From Clostridia bacterium (GTDB lineage: Bacteria; Bacillota; Clostridia; Lachnospirales; Lachnospiraceae), in NCBI GenBank assembly GCA_910575245.1, contig CAJTEN010000003.1, positions 248,001 to 312,000 on the forward strand: DNA of 64,000 nucleotides, given 5' to 3'. The notes under the pieces are model-generated. The model made no database searches. It had not been told where the DNA came from and saw nothing but the letters and a program-made list of their open reading frames with translations. A program made the position numbers and the translations under genes. Positions 27,208 through 35,377 of this stretch are shown piece by piece (position 1 is the stretch's first letter; every line of letters starts with the position of its first letter).

Positions 27208-27480
27208 ATGGAAAGTATATTTTGTATTAATATTCCTGTACAAATGATCTCCTGTACCGACACTGACGGAAAGATCACCCCGATGCGTTTCCGTTTCCGC
27301 GATAAGGAAGGAGAACTCACTACCATACAGATCAGCCGCATCCTGGAGAGCGAACAGAAAGCCAACCGCATCCACGCCAGTTTCACCTGTGAAGCGGAAG
27401 TGTTCGGCATGAAGAAACTCTTTGATCTTCATTACAATTATTCGTCCCATGCATGGTCCCTGACAAGAGTCGGCCTTTAA
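27208..27480 (+). CDS. Small conserved hypothetical protein
   Basis: 90 residues from ATG 27208, preceded by AAAGGAG at 27192-27198. It starts MESIFCINIPVQMISCTDTD, then PMRFRFRDKEGELTTIQISR, and ends WSLTRVGL. The sequence suggests an all-beta fold without signal or membrane helix. It is the only plus-strand gene of the debris zone, so it does not belong to the surrounding nuclease fragments. I believe similar orphan proteins are common in Lachnospiraceae accessory DNA; function unknown. Confidence 0.65.
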   Translation: MESIFCINIPVQMISCTDTDGKITPMRFRFRDKEGELTTIQISRILESEQKANRIHASFTCEAEVFGMKKLFDLHYNYSSHAWSLTRVGL

Positions 27481-27492
27481 TAGCTTTCTCTT

Positions 27493-27789
27493 CTACACAG
27501 TCTGCTTCCCATATTTCATCAGATATTTCTGTGCCATCTGCAAAGAGATGTTCAGTTTAATCTGGAGCTTATCCAGAATTTCTTTATCTGAAAGGCCAAA
27601 GCCAACACCTGTCTCCACTATACCTTCTGCTCTGCCCTCCACTATGCCTTCTGCTCTGCCTTCCTCTATACCTACATTTTTAATCCGCTTTGCCTCATGA
27701 TCAAGAGCCCTTCCACCCATGGCCCCTTTCACTCCATTCCTAATATTTTCATATTTTCTGGCAATCTTTATACATAATATACCAGACAA
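27493..27789 (-). pseudogene. C-terminal Rpn-family fragment with short in-frame repeat
   Basis: 98 codons. KGAMGGRALDHEAKRIKNVG, a duplicated EGRAEGIVEGRAEGIVE and the tail VGFGLSDKEILDKLQIKLNI are closely similar to the last 50 residues of the intact Rpn protein at 25580. No nuclease motifs precede it. The 12-bp internal duplications are typical of the variable tails of this family. Confidence 0.6.
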
Positions 27790-27841
27790 TCCTTTTTGAG
27801 ACAGTATCTTTCCTGCGATAATAAATTATTTGATACTTGTC

Positions 27842-27874
27842 AGGTTATTATTCACAGCCTTACCGCTCATAGTA
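27842..27874. repeat. GTTACTATTCAC-type palindromic repeat
   Basis: GTTATTATTCACAGCC and CCGCTCATAGTAAT form a hairpin, matching the start of the element at 51126 (GTTACTATTCACGGCC, GCCGCTCATAGTAAC). The rest of the 340-bp gap 27790-28130 is AT-rich with a TGCGAAAAATTGCA palindrome at about 27894 and no gene. Confidence 0.5.
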
Positions 27875-28130
27875 ATATAATGCACACAAAATGCGAAAAA
27901 TTGCATTTTGGAGCTTTCTATTGGTAACTATTGCTATTCTATAAATTGATAAGAATCTTTGTATTGATTACCGTACAGTCATTCAGTTTTTCACAGCTTT
28001 TCTTATTGTCCCCATTCTCCAGCGAAGCTTTATGTAACACCAGATATTTTATAGTCAAAATAACACAGCGCTAACCAATTCTTAAAAACCTCCATTTCTC
28101 TTTCCCTCTGTATTTGAATACATATGTTAT

Positions 28131-28883
28131 TTACTCTTGCCGCGACTTATCAGATGCCATATACGCGGCATACTGTCTCAATACATCTTCCGTATCTCCA
28201 AGCATCCTGACTTCCCCGCCGTGCAGCCACAATACCTGATCACACAGCTCTTTGAGGGTAGAAATACTGTGCGAAACAATAATAACTGTCCGGTTTTTGT
28301 CATTGATCAATTCTTTCATCTTGTTAAGGCTCTTTAACCTGAACTGCTCATCTCCAACACTCAATACTTCATCTACAAGCATGATATCCGTTTCCAGCAT
28401 AGCTGTAATGGAAAATGCCAGTTTAGAATACATGCCGCTGGAATAGGTTCTCACCGGCCGGTCAATGAAATCACCAATTTCCGCGAACTCAATAATGTCC
28501 TGTGACTTTGCCTCTATCTCTTTCTCTGTAAAGCCCAGCAGCATGCCGGACAGGATAATATTTTCCCGCCCCGAAAGCGAATCCTTAAAGCCCACCCCCA
28601 GCGACATCAAAGATACGGAATGCCCGTTTAAATCTATTGTTCCTGCGTTTGGCGAAAACACCCCCGCGATCGACTTCAAAAGAGTGGATTTTCCGCTGCC
28701 GTTTTTGCCGATGATCCCTAAGATATCTCCTTCCTGCACGGAAAAGGATACATGTTTTACTGCCTCGAACACTTCATTCCTTTTCTTTTTGTGCAGAAAG
28801 GTTTTTCGGATGGATATATTGTTCATAATACTGTAGTGAATACAGACATCTTCCAGCATGATCGCGTTTTTCTTTTCCTTCAT
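28131..28883 (-). CDS. Polysaccharide ABC exporter ATP-binding protein (Wzt/TagH type)
   Basis: 250 residues. Walker A GKNGSGKSTLL, the Q-loop region, signature YSSGMYSKLAFS, Walker B IMLVDEVLSVGD and the switch His in IIVSHSISTL are all present. The N-terminus IHYSIMNNISIRKTFLHKKK is typical of the ABC-5/Wzt-TagH subfamily that exports O-antigen, galactan or teichoic acid chains. It lacks the C-terminal carbohydrate-binding domain that some Wzt proteins carry, so it would be chain-cap independent. It abuts the permease gene. It closes the polysaccharide operon. Confidence 0.92.
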   Translation of the reverse strand: MKEKKNAIMLEDVCIHYSIMNNISIRKTFLHKKKRNEVFEAVKHVSFSVQEGDILGIIGKNGSGKSTLLKSIAGVFSPNAGTIDLNGHSVSLMSLGVGFKDSLSGRENIILSGMLLGFTEKEIEAKSQDIIEFAEIGDFIDRPVRTYSSGMYSKLAFSITAMLETDIMLVDEVLSVGDEQFRLKSLNKMKELINDKNRTVIIVSHSISTLKELCDQVLWLHGGEVRMLGDTEDVLRQYAAYMASDKSRQE

Positions 28884-29984
28884 CTATATCACCTTTACAT
28901 AAGAATTCTCATTGCGGTAGATCGTAAATACCCCAATCCCGATCAGCACAACAGATATCATGCACCATAGAAGCAGCAGCATCCAGTCAAGCGTTTCTTC
29001 ATATAGAACCACGTTTCTCATCTCCGCTATCAGGAAAGCAATCGGATTGCATCGCTCAAGCATCGTTCCGAAGGGCGCCGGTATCCGCTTTGCGACAGCA
29101 TAGAAGGTTCCTGTCAGGTACATCATCATGGTGAGCAGGATTCCTGTAATATAGGACAGATCATTCACATACACACCATAGTGCATCAAAATGCTTCCCA
29201 CACCGAAGGTGATCAGAAAAAGAACCAGCAGAATCGGAATAATTCCCATCACACTGCCGGTCATCCTGACGCGAAATACCACAAGCATCGCCGCGATCAC
29301 CGCGAAGGATACAAGCATCTTAAAGCCGTTTACCATGAGTTTAGAGAACAGAAGAATATATTTGGGCAGATAGATCCTTGTAACGATTCCCCTGTTGGCA
29401 CGCACCATTTCCACACTTCCCGTAACCCCTCTGGTGAAGAAATTCCACATCGTGATGCCTATAAAAATAAAGATCGGAAAATATGGTTCCGCCGCATCAA
29501 AAACAACGCCAAACATGACCGTATAGATCAGCATCATGCAAAACGGTTCGATCAGCCACCACATCCAGTCCAAAAACGAGTTGGATACCTCTGCCTTCAG
29601 ATCTGCCTTCGCGGCGCGGACAGCGTAGGGAAAATACTTTCTCATATCACAGAAAAATCTGACAAAGTAACGCTTTACTTCCGCCACGGTAATTCCTTTA
29701 TTCAGAAACCAGCAGGATATGCATGCCATAAGTACACCCAGCACGGTGCTGAATGCAATATACTTGATTCGATATGACACTGTTGTGGTAAACGGATTCC
29801 ATTTCGTCATATCGATGCCGCGGTATGTTGAAACGGCAAAGGCAGCGGCATTCAGAATAATAAAGTATGCCGCAATAATCCCTATTCTTTTCTTATTTCC
29901 CAAAGAACTGCCCCGCATCTTGGTATGGATCACCCATGCTATGGACGGGGCGATCAGAAACATTGCTATGCTGATAAAAAACAT
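28884..29984 (-). CDS. Polysaccharide ABC exporter permease (Wzm/TagG type) with N-terminal extension
   Basis: 366 residues. The C-terminal 260 residues form a standard ABC-2 permease (VRAAKADLKAEVSNSFLDWMWWLIEPFCMML, then six helices, ERCNPIAFLIAEMRNVVLY). Standard TagG/Wzm proteins have about 260-270 residues, so the roughly 105-residue N-terminal part with three predicted helices (FFISIAMFLIAPSIAWVIHT, IGIIAAYFIILNAAAFAV, IAFSTVLGVLMACISCWF) is an extension. It acts with the adjacent ATPase to export lipid-linked polysaccharide. It lies 37 bp after the pyruvyl-transferase fusion. Confidence 0.88.
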   Translation of the reverse strand: MFFISIAMFLIAPSIAWVIHTKMRGSSLGNKKRIGIIAAYFIILNAAAFAVSTYRGIDMTKWNPFTTTVSYRIKYIAFSTVLGVLMACISCWFLNKGITVAEVKRYFVRFFCDMRKYFPYAVRAAKADLKAEVSNSFLDWMWWLIEPFCMMLIYTVMFGVVFDAAEPYFPIFIFIGITMWNFFTRGVTGSVEMVRANRGIVTRIYLPKYILLFSKLMVNGFKMLVSFAVIAAMLVVFRVRMTGSVMGIIPILLVLFLITFGVGSILMHYGVYVNDLSYITGILLTMMMYLTGTFYAVAKRIPAPFGTMLERCNPIAFLIAEMRNVVLYEETLDWMLLLLWCMISVVLIGIGVFTIYRNENSYVKVI

Positions 29985-30021
29985 TGGCAGTTTTACCTCC
30001 GTATATTTATTACACGTTCTG

Positions 30022-32538
30022 TCAACGGCCTTTTTTGATACTACTGATTTTACGCGGTACCCATGTCACTGCTCTTCCGATTTTCCACGAATATGATTTC
30101 TCTATGGCTTCTGTTCTTTTTTTCATGTCCACTAGCTCATTTTCCAGCTTCTCTATAGCTTTCCTCGTCTCATCGGAAAGTTCCTCTATGTAATCTGGCT
30201 GCTTGCCATACTGTTTTGTAAAAACGTCTGCATCCATTCCGTACAAAACTCGTTCCAGACTGTCAAGTCTCTGCCGTACTTTATCATAGTTCCTGTCTGT
30301 GCGTTTCCACAGTTCATCAATCCTTCCATCCGCCATATCAAAAGTTGACAGCGGTTTTTTCAGTTTTTTGCCTTCTTCTATCGCACTGCACAGCCAGTGC
30401 AAAGATTTTTCTTTTTCAGCTTCTAATTTCTGATCAACCTTCTCATAATCTATGGACTGCAAGTTTTCCAGCTTATTCTGAAACTCAATATTCGAATAAA
30501 CCATTCTCTGCTCCAATCCAAGAAGCTTAAGCAGAGACACAAATCGGGTCTCGCCACGTAGTTTATTTACGATTACAACAAATTGTTTATGATTGATAAT
30601 TGCCATACACATACCATGAAACGAATCTGTGATCACAAACTCACTTTTAGCAATATAAGCAATCCAGCTTTCCATGCTGACATTTGATATCGTGTCTATA
30701 TTCCACGAATTCTTAATATAATCATCCGTATAGTCGCAGTGTTGATCCGTTATCGCTTTAATGGTCATGCTATTTTTATCTGCAAAATCCTTTAAAACCG
30801 CTTCCTTTTCTTTGTCAGGATCCAAAATATAAGCGAACAGATAAGGTTTGTTCGGAATCTCGTTGCTACTCTCCTCTGCCCTTTCTACAAGTTCCTCGTA
30901 TCTTTGATGCGGACACAGAAACACCGGATCAAGCGTGCAAACGGCATCTACACCAAACTCTCTTTTGCAAATCTCAACTCCGGACATTTCTCTTACGGAA
31001 AAATAATCAAATTTCTTCATAAAAAATGATTCTGATGCCCGCTCTCGCTCTGTTCCCCAGATTCTGTCGTGTCCGAAAGAAGCCGCATAAGCGATCTTAC
31101 AGTGGTTATCCGCCACAAAATTCTGGGTCATGTATTTATTATAATCATTATATAAATTGTTGTTGAACATCTGATCCGATCCGGTTATGAAAACTTCGCA
31201 CTGTAAATTCAGGAATTTCATTTCAGCAATATTTTCATAATACCTGCTTTTATCCCATTCCGCATAGGGATCTCTTGCAAACAGATATGCGCCTTTTGGA
31301 TTCGGTTTCAGTATAGAATTCTTCGGCTGCGCTATCATTAATACCGAATATCCCAGATCCGTTAATGTCCTGTATAATGCATATTGCGTAAGCTCCCCTC
31401 CATAATTATCTACGGTATATATACCGACCAGTCCAATATCATATAGAGAGTGTCTGCACTGAAAAACCGCCTTACTGAAAGAATGCCCCGGATACATAAG
31501 CTTGAAACGCTCCTTCTGCGGGTGAGCCTCATATTTCTCCTGAAATCGGTTAAATCTCGCGGCGTCTATCGGTGTCTCCTGTATATCGTATAAATGCCTT
31601 TTTATGCGATTCAGAATTCTTTTTCCACGGTCATTATTTACAAGAACAACACTTGTGCCTTTGCCGTCATTCAACCTCGGGTCATACTCTTCCACTCGCC
31701 AAAAATCGCCGATTGTTATGTCCCCCTGTCTGCGTTTCCCGCAAAATTCGCAGTCCTCACACCCATCCCGCAACGAAATATTCCTTTGAAATCCCTCTTC
31801 ATACGCACTTTCTTCCCACGGGATACACCGTGATGTATTGTCTTTATAAAACACCCTGATCTGGTCTGATCTCCATCCGTTCTGCTTGCTTCTGAACTGT
31901 ACGCCGCTTACCTGCTCCAGATCAAAGTTCTCTCTCATATAATCCTGCAGCATCTGTGCGGAAGGCACACCATGACACAGCAAATCAATATATATGATCT
32001 TTTCACTTTCCCCGAAATAATTACGCGCGGCGGCAACCTGACAGGGACAACCTGTAAAAAGTGTCAGTCTATGATCCGCCAGATACTTACTGATTTCTCT
32101 GTAAACCAACTTTGTATCGCTCTGTACATACTTGGACTGCCGTAGCTTCTCCAAGTCCTTTTCCTGGTCAATACATATATGGTGCACCGTAAAATCCTGC
32201 TCCATGGCTGCCCCACATACCACGCCGCCTTGTTTCAGTACATACTTTGCCAGAACTGTAAACATTCCGCCCGATGAACTGACCTGTCTGATCGTATCTT
32301 TTGCCCTTGCGGCATAACATACGGGAGCATCTGTATTTTCCAGCCATGGGTGTAATTTCGGACATACCTTTATGCATTGATTACATTCCATGCAAATATC
32401 CGGCTCAACTGCCGGATACAAAAATCCCTGTGCGTTTTTTTCCATATGTATGGCATTTACGGGGCAGATATTAAGACAGGCTCCACACCCTGTACATAAT
32501 TTGTTTTTCAATGTAAGTGTTTCTAACAGATCCGTCAT
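30022..32538 (-). CDS. Ferredoxin/FrhB domain - polysaccharide pyruvyl transferase fusion
   Basis: 838 residues. Residues 1-60 hold two [4Fe-4S] motifs (C15, C18, C21, C25 and C49, C52, C55, C59). Residues about 70-340 form a coenzyme-F420-hydrogenase beta-subunit-like domain with a Cys-rich insertion (CEDCEFCGKRRQGDITIGDFW). Residues about 370-690 are a polysaccharide pyruvyl transferase/CsaB-like domain (GIYTVDNYGGELTQYALYRT, ITDSFHGMCMAI). The last 120 residues are a coiled coil with a short basic amphipathic end. Such fusions occur in gut bacterial glycan loci. The natural reaction is not established; pyruvylation or reductive sugar modification is plausible. Confidence 0.85.
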   Translation of the reverse strand: MTDLLETLTLKNKLCTGCGACLNICPVNAIHMEKNAQGFLYPAVEPDICMECNQCIKVCPKLHPWLENTDAPVCYAARAKDTIRQVSSSGGMFTVLAKYVLKQGGVVCGAAMEQDFTVHHICIDQEKDLEKLRQSKYVQSDTKLVYREISKYLADHRLTLFTGCPCQVAAARNYFGESEKIIYIDLLCHGVPSAQMLQDYMRENFDLEQVSGVQFRSKQNGWRSDQIRVFYKDNTSRCIPWEESAYEEGFQRNISLRDGCEDCEFCGKRRQGDITIGDFWRVEEYDPRLNDGKGTSVVLVNNDRGKRILNRIKRHLYDIQETPIDAARFNRFQEKYEAHPQKERFKLMYPGHSFSKAVFQCRHSLYDIGLVGIYTVDNYGGELTQYALYRTLTDLGYSVLMIAQPKNSILKPNPKGAYLFARDPYAEWDKSRYYENIAEMKFLNLQCEVFITGSDQMFNNNLYNDYNKYMTQNFVADNHCKIAYAASFGHDRIWGTERERASESFFMKKFDYFSVREMSGVEICKREFGVDAVCTLDPVFLCPHQRYEELVERAEESSNEIPNKPYLFAYILDPDKEKEAVLKDFADKNSMTIKAITDQHCDYTDDYIKNSWNIDTISNVSMESWIAYIAKSEFVITDSFHGMCMAIINHKQFVVIVNKLRGETRFVSLLKLLGLEQRMVYSNIEFQNKLENLQSIDYEKVDQKLEAEKEKSLHWLCSAIEEGKKLKKPLSTFDMADGRIDELWKRTDRNYDKVRQRLDSLERVLYGMDADVFTKQYGKQPDYIEELSDETRKAIEKLENELVDMKKRTEAIEKSYSWKIGRAVTWVPRKISSIKKGR

Positions 32539-32641
32539 GGCAGTATCCTCTCATTCTTTGTTCCTTACTCTCACATTTTTCTGGCAGCACATATGGTACA
32601 TGTTGTCAATTCCCGCTATAAAAGGGATATCTGCACGAATC

Positions 32642-32866
32642 CTACTGGCTGGGATACCGCTCTTTCACGTTGCTTGCTCCTGAGATATAGTCCATTGATA
32701 CATTATAAAATCTCGCAAGGATCAATAAACTTTTCACCGGAATCCTCGTCTTGCCATTCTCATAATCAGCATAGGTGCGCTGTCCCACTTCAAGCATATC
32801 TGCCACTTCCTGCTGAACCATGGCATTTTCCTGTCTGAGTTCCCGTATTCTTTCATTGTATTTCAT
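32642..32866 (-). CDS. Small XRE-family HTH regulator
   Basis: 74 residues from ATG 32866, which has AAGGAGGAAG immediately upstream; the longer frame to 33163 is antisense-like noise inside the previous gene. MKYNERIRELRQENAMVQQE, VADMLEVGQRTYADYENGK and IPVKSLLILARFYNVSMDYI give a complete Cro/CI helix-turn-helix. It sits inside the polysaccharide operon, 94 bp after the membrane protein and 103 bp before the pyruvyl-transferase fusion. It may regulate the distal part. No operator was identified. Confidence 0.8.
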   Translation of the reverse strand: MKYNERIRELRQENAMVQQEVADMLEVGQRTYADYENGKTRIPVKSLLILARFYNVSMDYISGASNVKERYPSQ

Positions 32867-32960
32867 AACGCTTCCTCCTTGATTTGGTATCAACTGCAGG
32901 ATGCAAAATCCATTCATGATTTTCCGCTTCCTTAAGACCCTAAAACCCCAATATATGAGT

Positions 32961-34589
32961 TCACTGACAAGCTGCCACCAATTCCGGATATTCATTAATA
33001 TTGTTTTCATATACCAATATTGTGACACTTTCATACATAAGCATTTCCTCCGCCAATTGATAATACTGCTCTGGAATTGTCTCCCCTGGAAATACGAGCA
33101 CAAAGCATCTGCCGGTATGTAACTCAGGATCATAGTAGTCCTCCGAAATCGCATAATACTCATAATTTTCTGTTACATTTGCATTAAAGTAATATGGTAC
33201 TGTCGGTTTTCCTGTATCGTATGCCACTACAACAACTTCCTCATTACTCAGAACGGTAATTGGATAAGCATTCCAGAATGTCGCATATCCATACGCAAGG
33301 TTATTTTCTAACAAAAAATCATAAAATTTACGATCAGCTTTTGGATCAAATAAATTAATATCTTGTCTCCACTCATTCGGCACACTGTAGATATATCCCC
33401 CGTGTATACAAACTGTCAGTATAAGAAGTCCAATAGCCGGAACAGCCATTAGCATTTCGTATTTGTTATCCAGAACCCATTTTCCAATTAGACCGAGGAG
33501 CAATAAATTATTAAAATATACAGGCAGGTAATATCTAGATTCCATTGCTCCGCTGGCAGTCATTACAAAAAAAGTGACAACGTTACTTATATTCACATAT
33601 AAAACCAGAAACTGCATAAATCGGTTCGAGATATACCGCACTTTTGATAAAAGATAAATCGGTATAACTATCTGAGAAACAATAATATAAACTAACATCA
33701 CACAGGTTTTGAAAGCCGATAAATGAAAAAGACTGCTTGTCGATGTCCAACCCAGCAATTCCAGAATAAGCACAGGAAATTTCAAACAATTCTGGTAAAA
33801 AATACTGCTGTCAACAAGACCAGTACTAAATGAAGGGCTGTAAAATTCTAACTTGTTACAAAGCAGAACATAATGAATACCGGAAAACATAATAACGACG
33901 AACGTGCATACACTGTATAACAGCAATTTTTTCTGTTTAAAAATTTTCTTCACAGAAATGCCTTCCCTAATCATTATCATTGCTACAAATGCAAAAAGTA
34001 TTGGCAGCATCTCTGTAGCGATTCTTCTGATCATTGCATAATTTACCAAAAAACCTGTTGCTAAATAGCAAACGCATACAATACCTGCCTTTTTTACAGA
34101 TTCATCCTCCTCAGCCGTAAATAAATATTGTATAGCAATCAGAATCAACAGCTTAAAAAGACACTCTCCAAGATATGCTCCCTGTGAAAAAAACATATCT
34201 ATAACGACCCATGATAAAGGAAACAAAAAAAGGGTAACAACAATAACTGCTGCTTTCTTGTCATTCCAAAACAATTTGAATATCAGAATACATATTAAAA
34301 TTATGTATAACAAAACTCCCATTTCATGTGCAAGTAACTCATTATCAAAAAAAGCCAAAAAAGGAATCATTGTTACATTTGGCAAAAGAAAAAAAATCTC
34401 TGTTGTATAGTGAAACCCTTCCGGGAACATTTTTTTCTGAACCAGCTGCTCTTTGGCAAGGAACAAAAATCCCGCACAATCAGAATGAAAGTAATATTTT
34501 GAATAAGCTAAAATAATATATACGACACCGCATACACTCACAAGCATTGCAACGAATAAAATACCCTTAACAAGTTTTTTCTCTGCCAT
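32961..34589 (-). CDS. Polytopic membrane protein, GT-C glycosyltransferase-like
   Basis: 542 residues with about 11-12 hydrophobic helices and a C-terminal extracytoplasmic domain of about 110 residues. The first loop has the pattern YFHSDCAGFLFLAKEQLVQK, with acidic residues in the position where GT-C enzymes bind the polyprenyl-phosphate sugar. Together with the upstream GtrB-like transferase and SMR pair it resembles the third member of three-component glycosylation systems, which transfers the sugar outside the membrane. It is strikingly AT-rich and has no recognised family name. Confidence 0.6.
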   Translation of the reverse strand: MAEKKLVKGILFVAMLVSVCGVVYIILAYSKYYFHSDCAGFLFLAKEQLVQKKMFPEGFHYTTEIFFLLPNVTMIPFLAFFDNELLAHEMGVLLYIILICILIFKLFWNDKKAAVIVVTLFLFPLSWVVIDMFFSQGAYLGECLFKLLILIAIQYLFTAEEDESVKKAGIVCVCYLATGFLVNYAMIRRIATEMLPILFAFVAMIMIREGISVKKIFKQKKLLLYSVCTFVVIMFSGIHYVLLCNKLEFYSPSFSTGLVDSSIFYQNCLKFPVLILELLGWTSTSSLFHLSAFKTCVMLVYIIVSQIVIPIYLLSKVRYISNRFMQFLVLYVNISNVVTFFVMTASGAMESRYYLPVYFNNLLLLGLIGKWVLDNKYEMLMAVPAIGLLILTVCIHGGYIYSVPNEWRQDINLFDPKADRKFYDFLLENNLAYGYATFWNAYPITVLSNEEVVVVAYDTGKPTVPYYFNANVTENYEYYAISEDYYDPELHTGRCFVLVFPGETIPEQYYQLAEEMLMYESVTILVYENNINEYPELVAACQ

Positions 34590-34688
34590 TACTTTACTCC
34601 TTGTTTCCCTGTACTATTTGGATCCAATCAAATTCCATGATCATCTCCATTCTGCTATTTCATATCCTCCAAAATCTGCCCTAATCCA

Positions 34689-35030
34689 TCACGAAACCCC
34701 TGACAAGACCACACCCAGCACAATCACTGCAAGTCCCAATATCTTACGGATGTTTACCTTTTCTTTTAAAATCAAATGACCCAAAATTGTCACCCACAAA
34801 TACCCTGTTGTTTCCAACACCGGACCCATAGAAAGCGGTACACCGCGGTACGCCAGGACAGTCAGGAGACTGGACGCAAAAAAGATCACATACGCCGCGA
34901 TCACCCGGCCATTGAAATATTCTTTTACCTTAGACGGATACCTCCTGTCGGCACTCGTTTTCAATATAATCTGTGATACGGATGATATCAGTACAGACAA
35001 TAAGAAAACTGCGATATACGCTCCTCTCAT
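34689..35030 (-). CDS. SMR/EamA-type membrane protein, flippase subunit (downstream partner)
   Basis: 113 residues with four transmembrane helices. MRGAYIAVFLLSVLISSVSQ and RGVPLSMGPVLETTGYLWVT, then a last helix (ILGLAVIVLGVVLSG), fit the small multidrug resistance fold. Its start overlaps the stop of the partner gene (ATGA), implying coupled synthesis. By analogy with ArnE/ArnF, paired SMR proteins next to an ArnC/GtrB-type transferase flip polyprenyl-phosphate-linked sugars across the membrane. The transport substrate here is inferred from context. Confidence 0.75.
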   Translation of the reverse strand: MRGAYIAVFLLSVLISSVSQIILKTSADRRYPSKVKEYFNGRVIAAYVIFFASSLLTVLAYRGVPLSMGPVLETTGYLWVTILGHLILKEKVNIRKILGLAVIVLGVVLSGVS

Positions 35031-35377
35031 GTTGTATACTCCTCACTTGATACCACAATATACACACCGGCTATCACAACCAATGCCCCTATGGTTTTCC
35101 CCCAATTAAATTGCTCATCAAAAAACAACATCCCCCATACAATTCCCCACACAACTGTCACTGCCTTGTTGGCATAGGCTGTGATCAGCGGAAGCTTTTT
35201 GATGATCTGCTGCCAGAACACTGCATAGAAAAAAAGGATAAAGACCACGGCGCCATACAGCAGGCAGAATGGCAAAGACATAAACTCCTGCCATGCTGCA
35301 TACTTCGATGCAATTCCTGACATAGAGTACACCGCCAGTAAAATGTGTAATAAAAATATATATCTATACTTCTTCAT
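35027..35377 (-). CDS. SMR/EamA-type membrane protein, flippase subunit (upstream partner)
   Basis: 116 residues, four helices: YIFLLHILLAVYSMSGIASK, FCLLYGAVVFILFFYAVFW, ITAYANKAVTVVWGIVWGML and KTIGALVVIAGVYIVVSS. The SMR-like motif KAVTVVWGIVWGMLFFDEQ is preserved. The gene overlaps the GtrB-like gene by 14 bp and its partner by 4 bp. Two non-identical subunits suggest a heterodimer with fixed antiparallel topology. Confidence 0.75.
   Translation of the reverse strand: MKKYRYIFLLHILLAVYSMSGIASKYAAWQEFMSLPFCLLYGAVVFILFFYAVFWQQIIKKLPLITAYANKAVTVVWGIVWGMLFFDEQFNWGKTIGALVVIAGVYIVVSSEEYTT

Noticed and set aside
27048-27410. 120-codon minus-strand frame overlapping the 27208 plus-strand gene
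   Set aside because: The plus-strand frame has an AAAGGAG ribosome site and better codon use; the minus frame has no ribosome site. Its last codons might still be debris.
28131-29984. Teichoic acid export assignment (tagGH)
   Set aside because: The ABC pair looks similar to TagGH, but the operon has no tag/tar synthesis genes and fits a Galf/aminosugar polysaccharide, so no tag symbols were given.
32867-33163. N-terminal extension of the HTH gene
   Set aside because: It overlaps the membrane protein gene in another frame; the strong ribosome site AAGGAGGAAG is at the internal ATG 32866.
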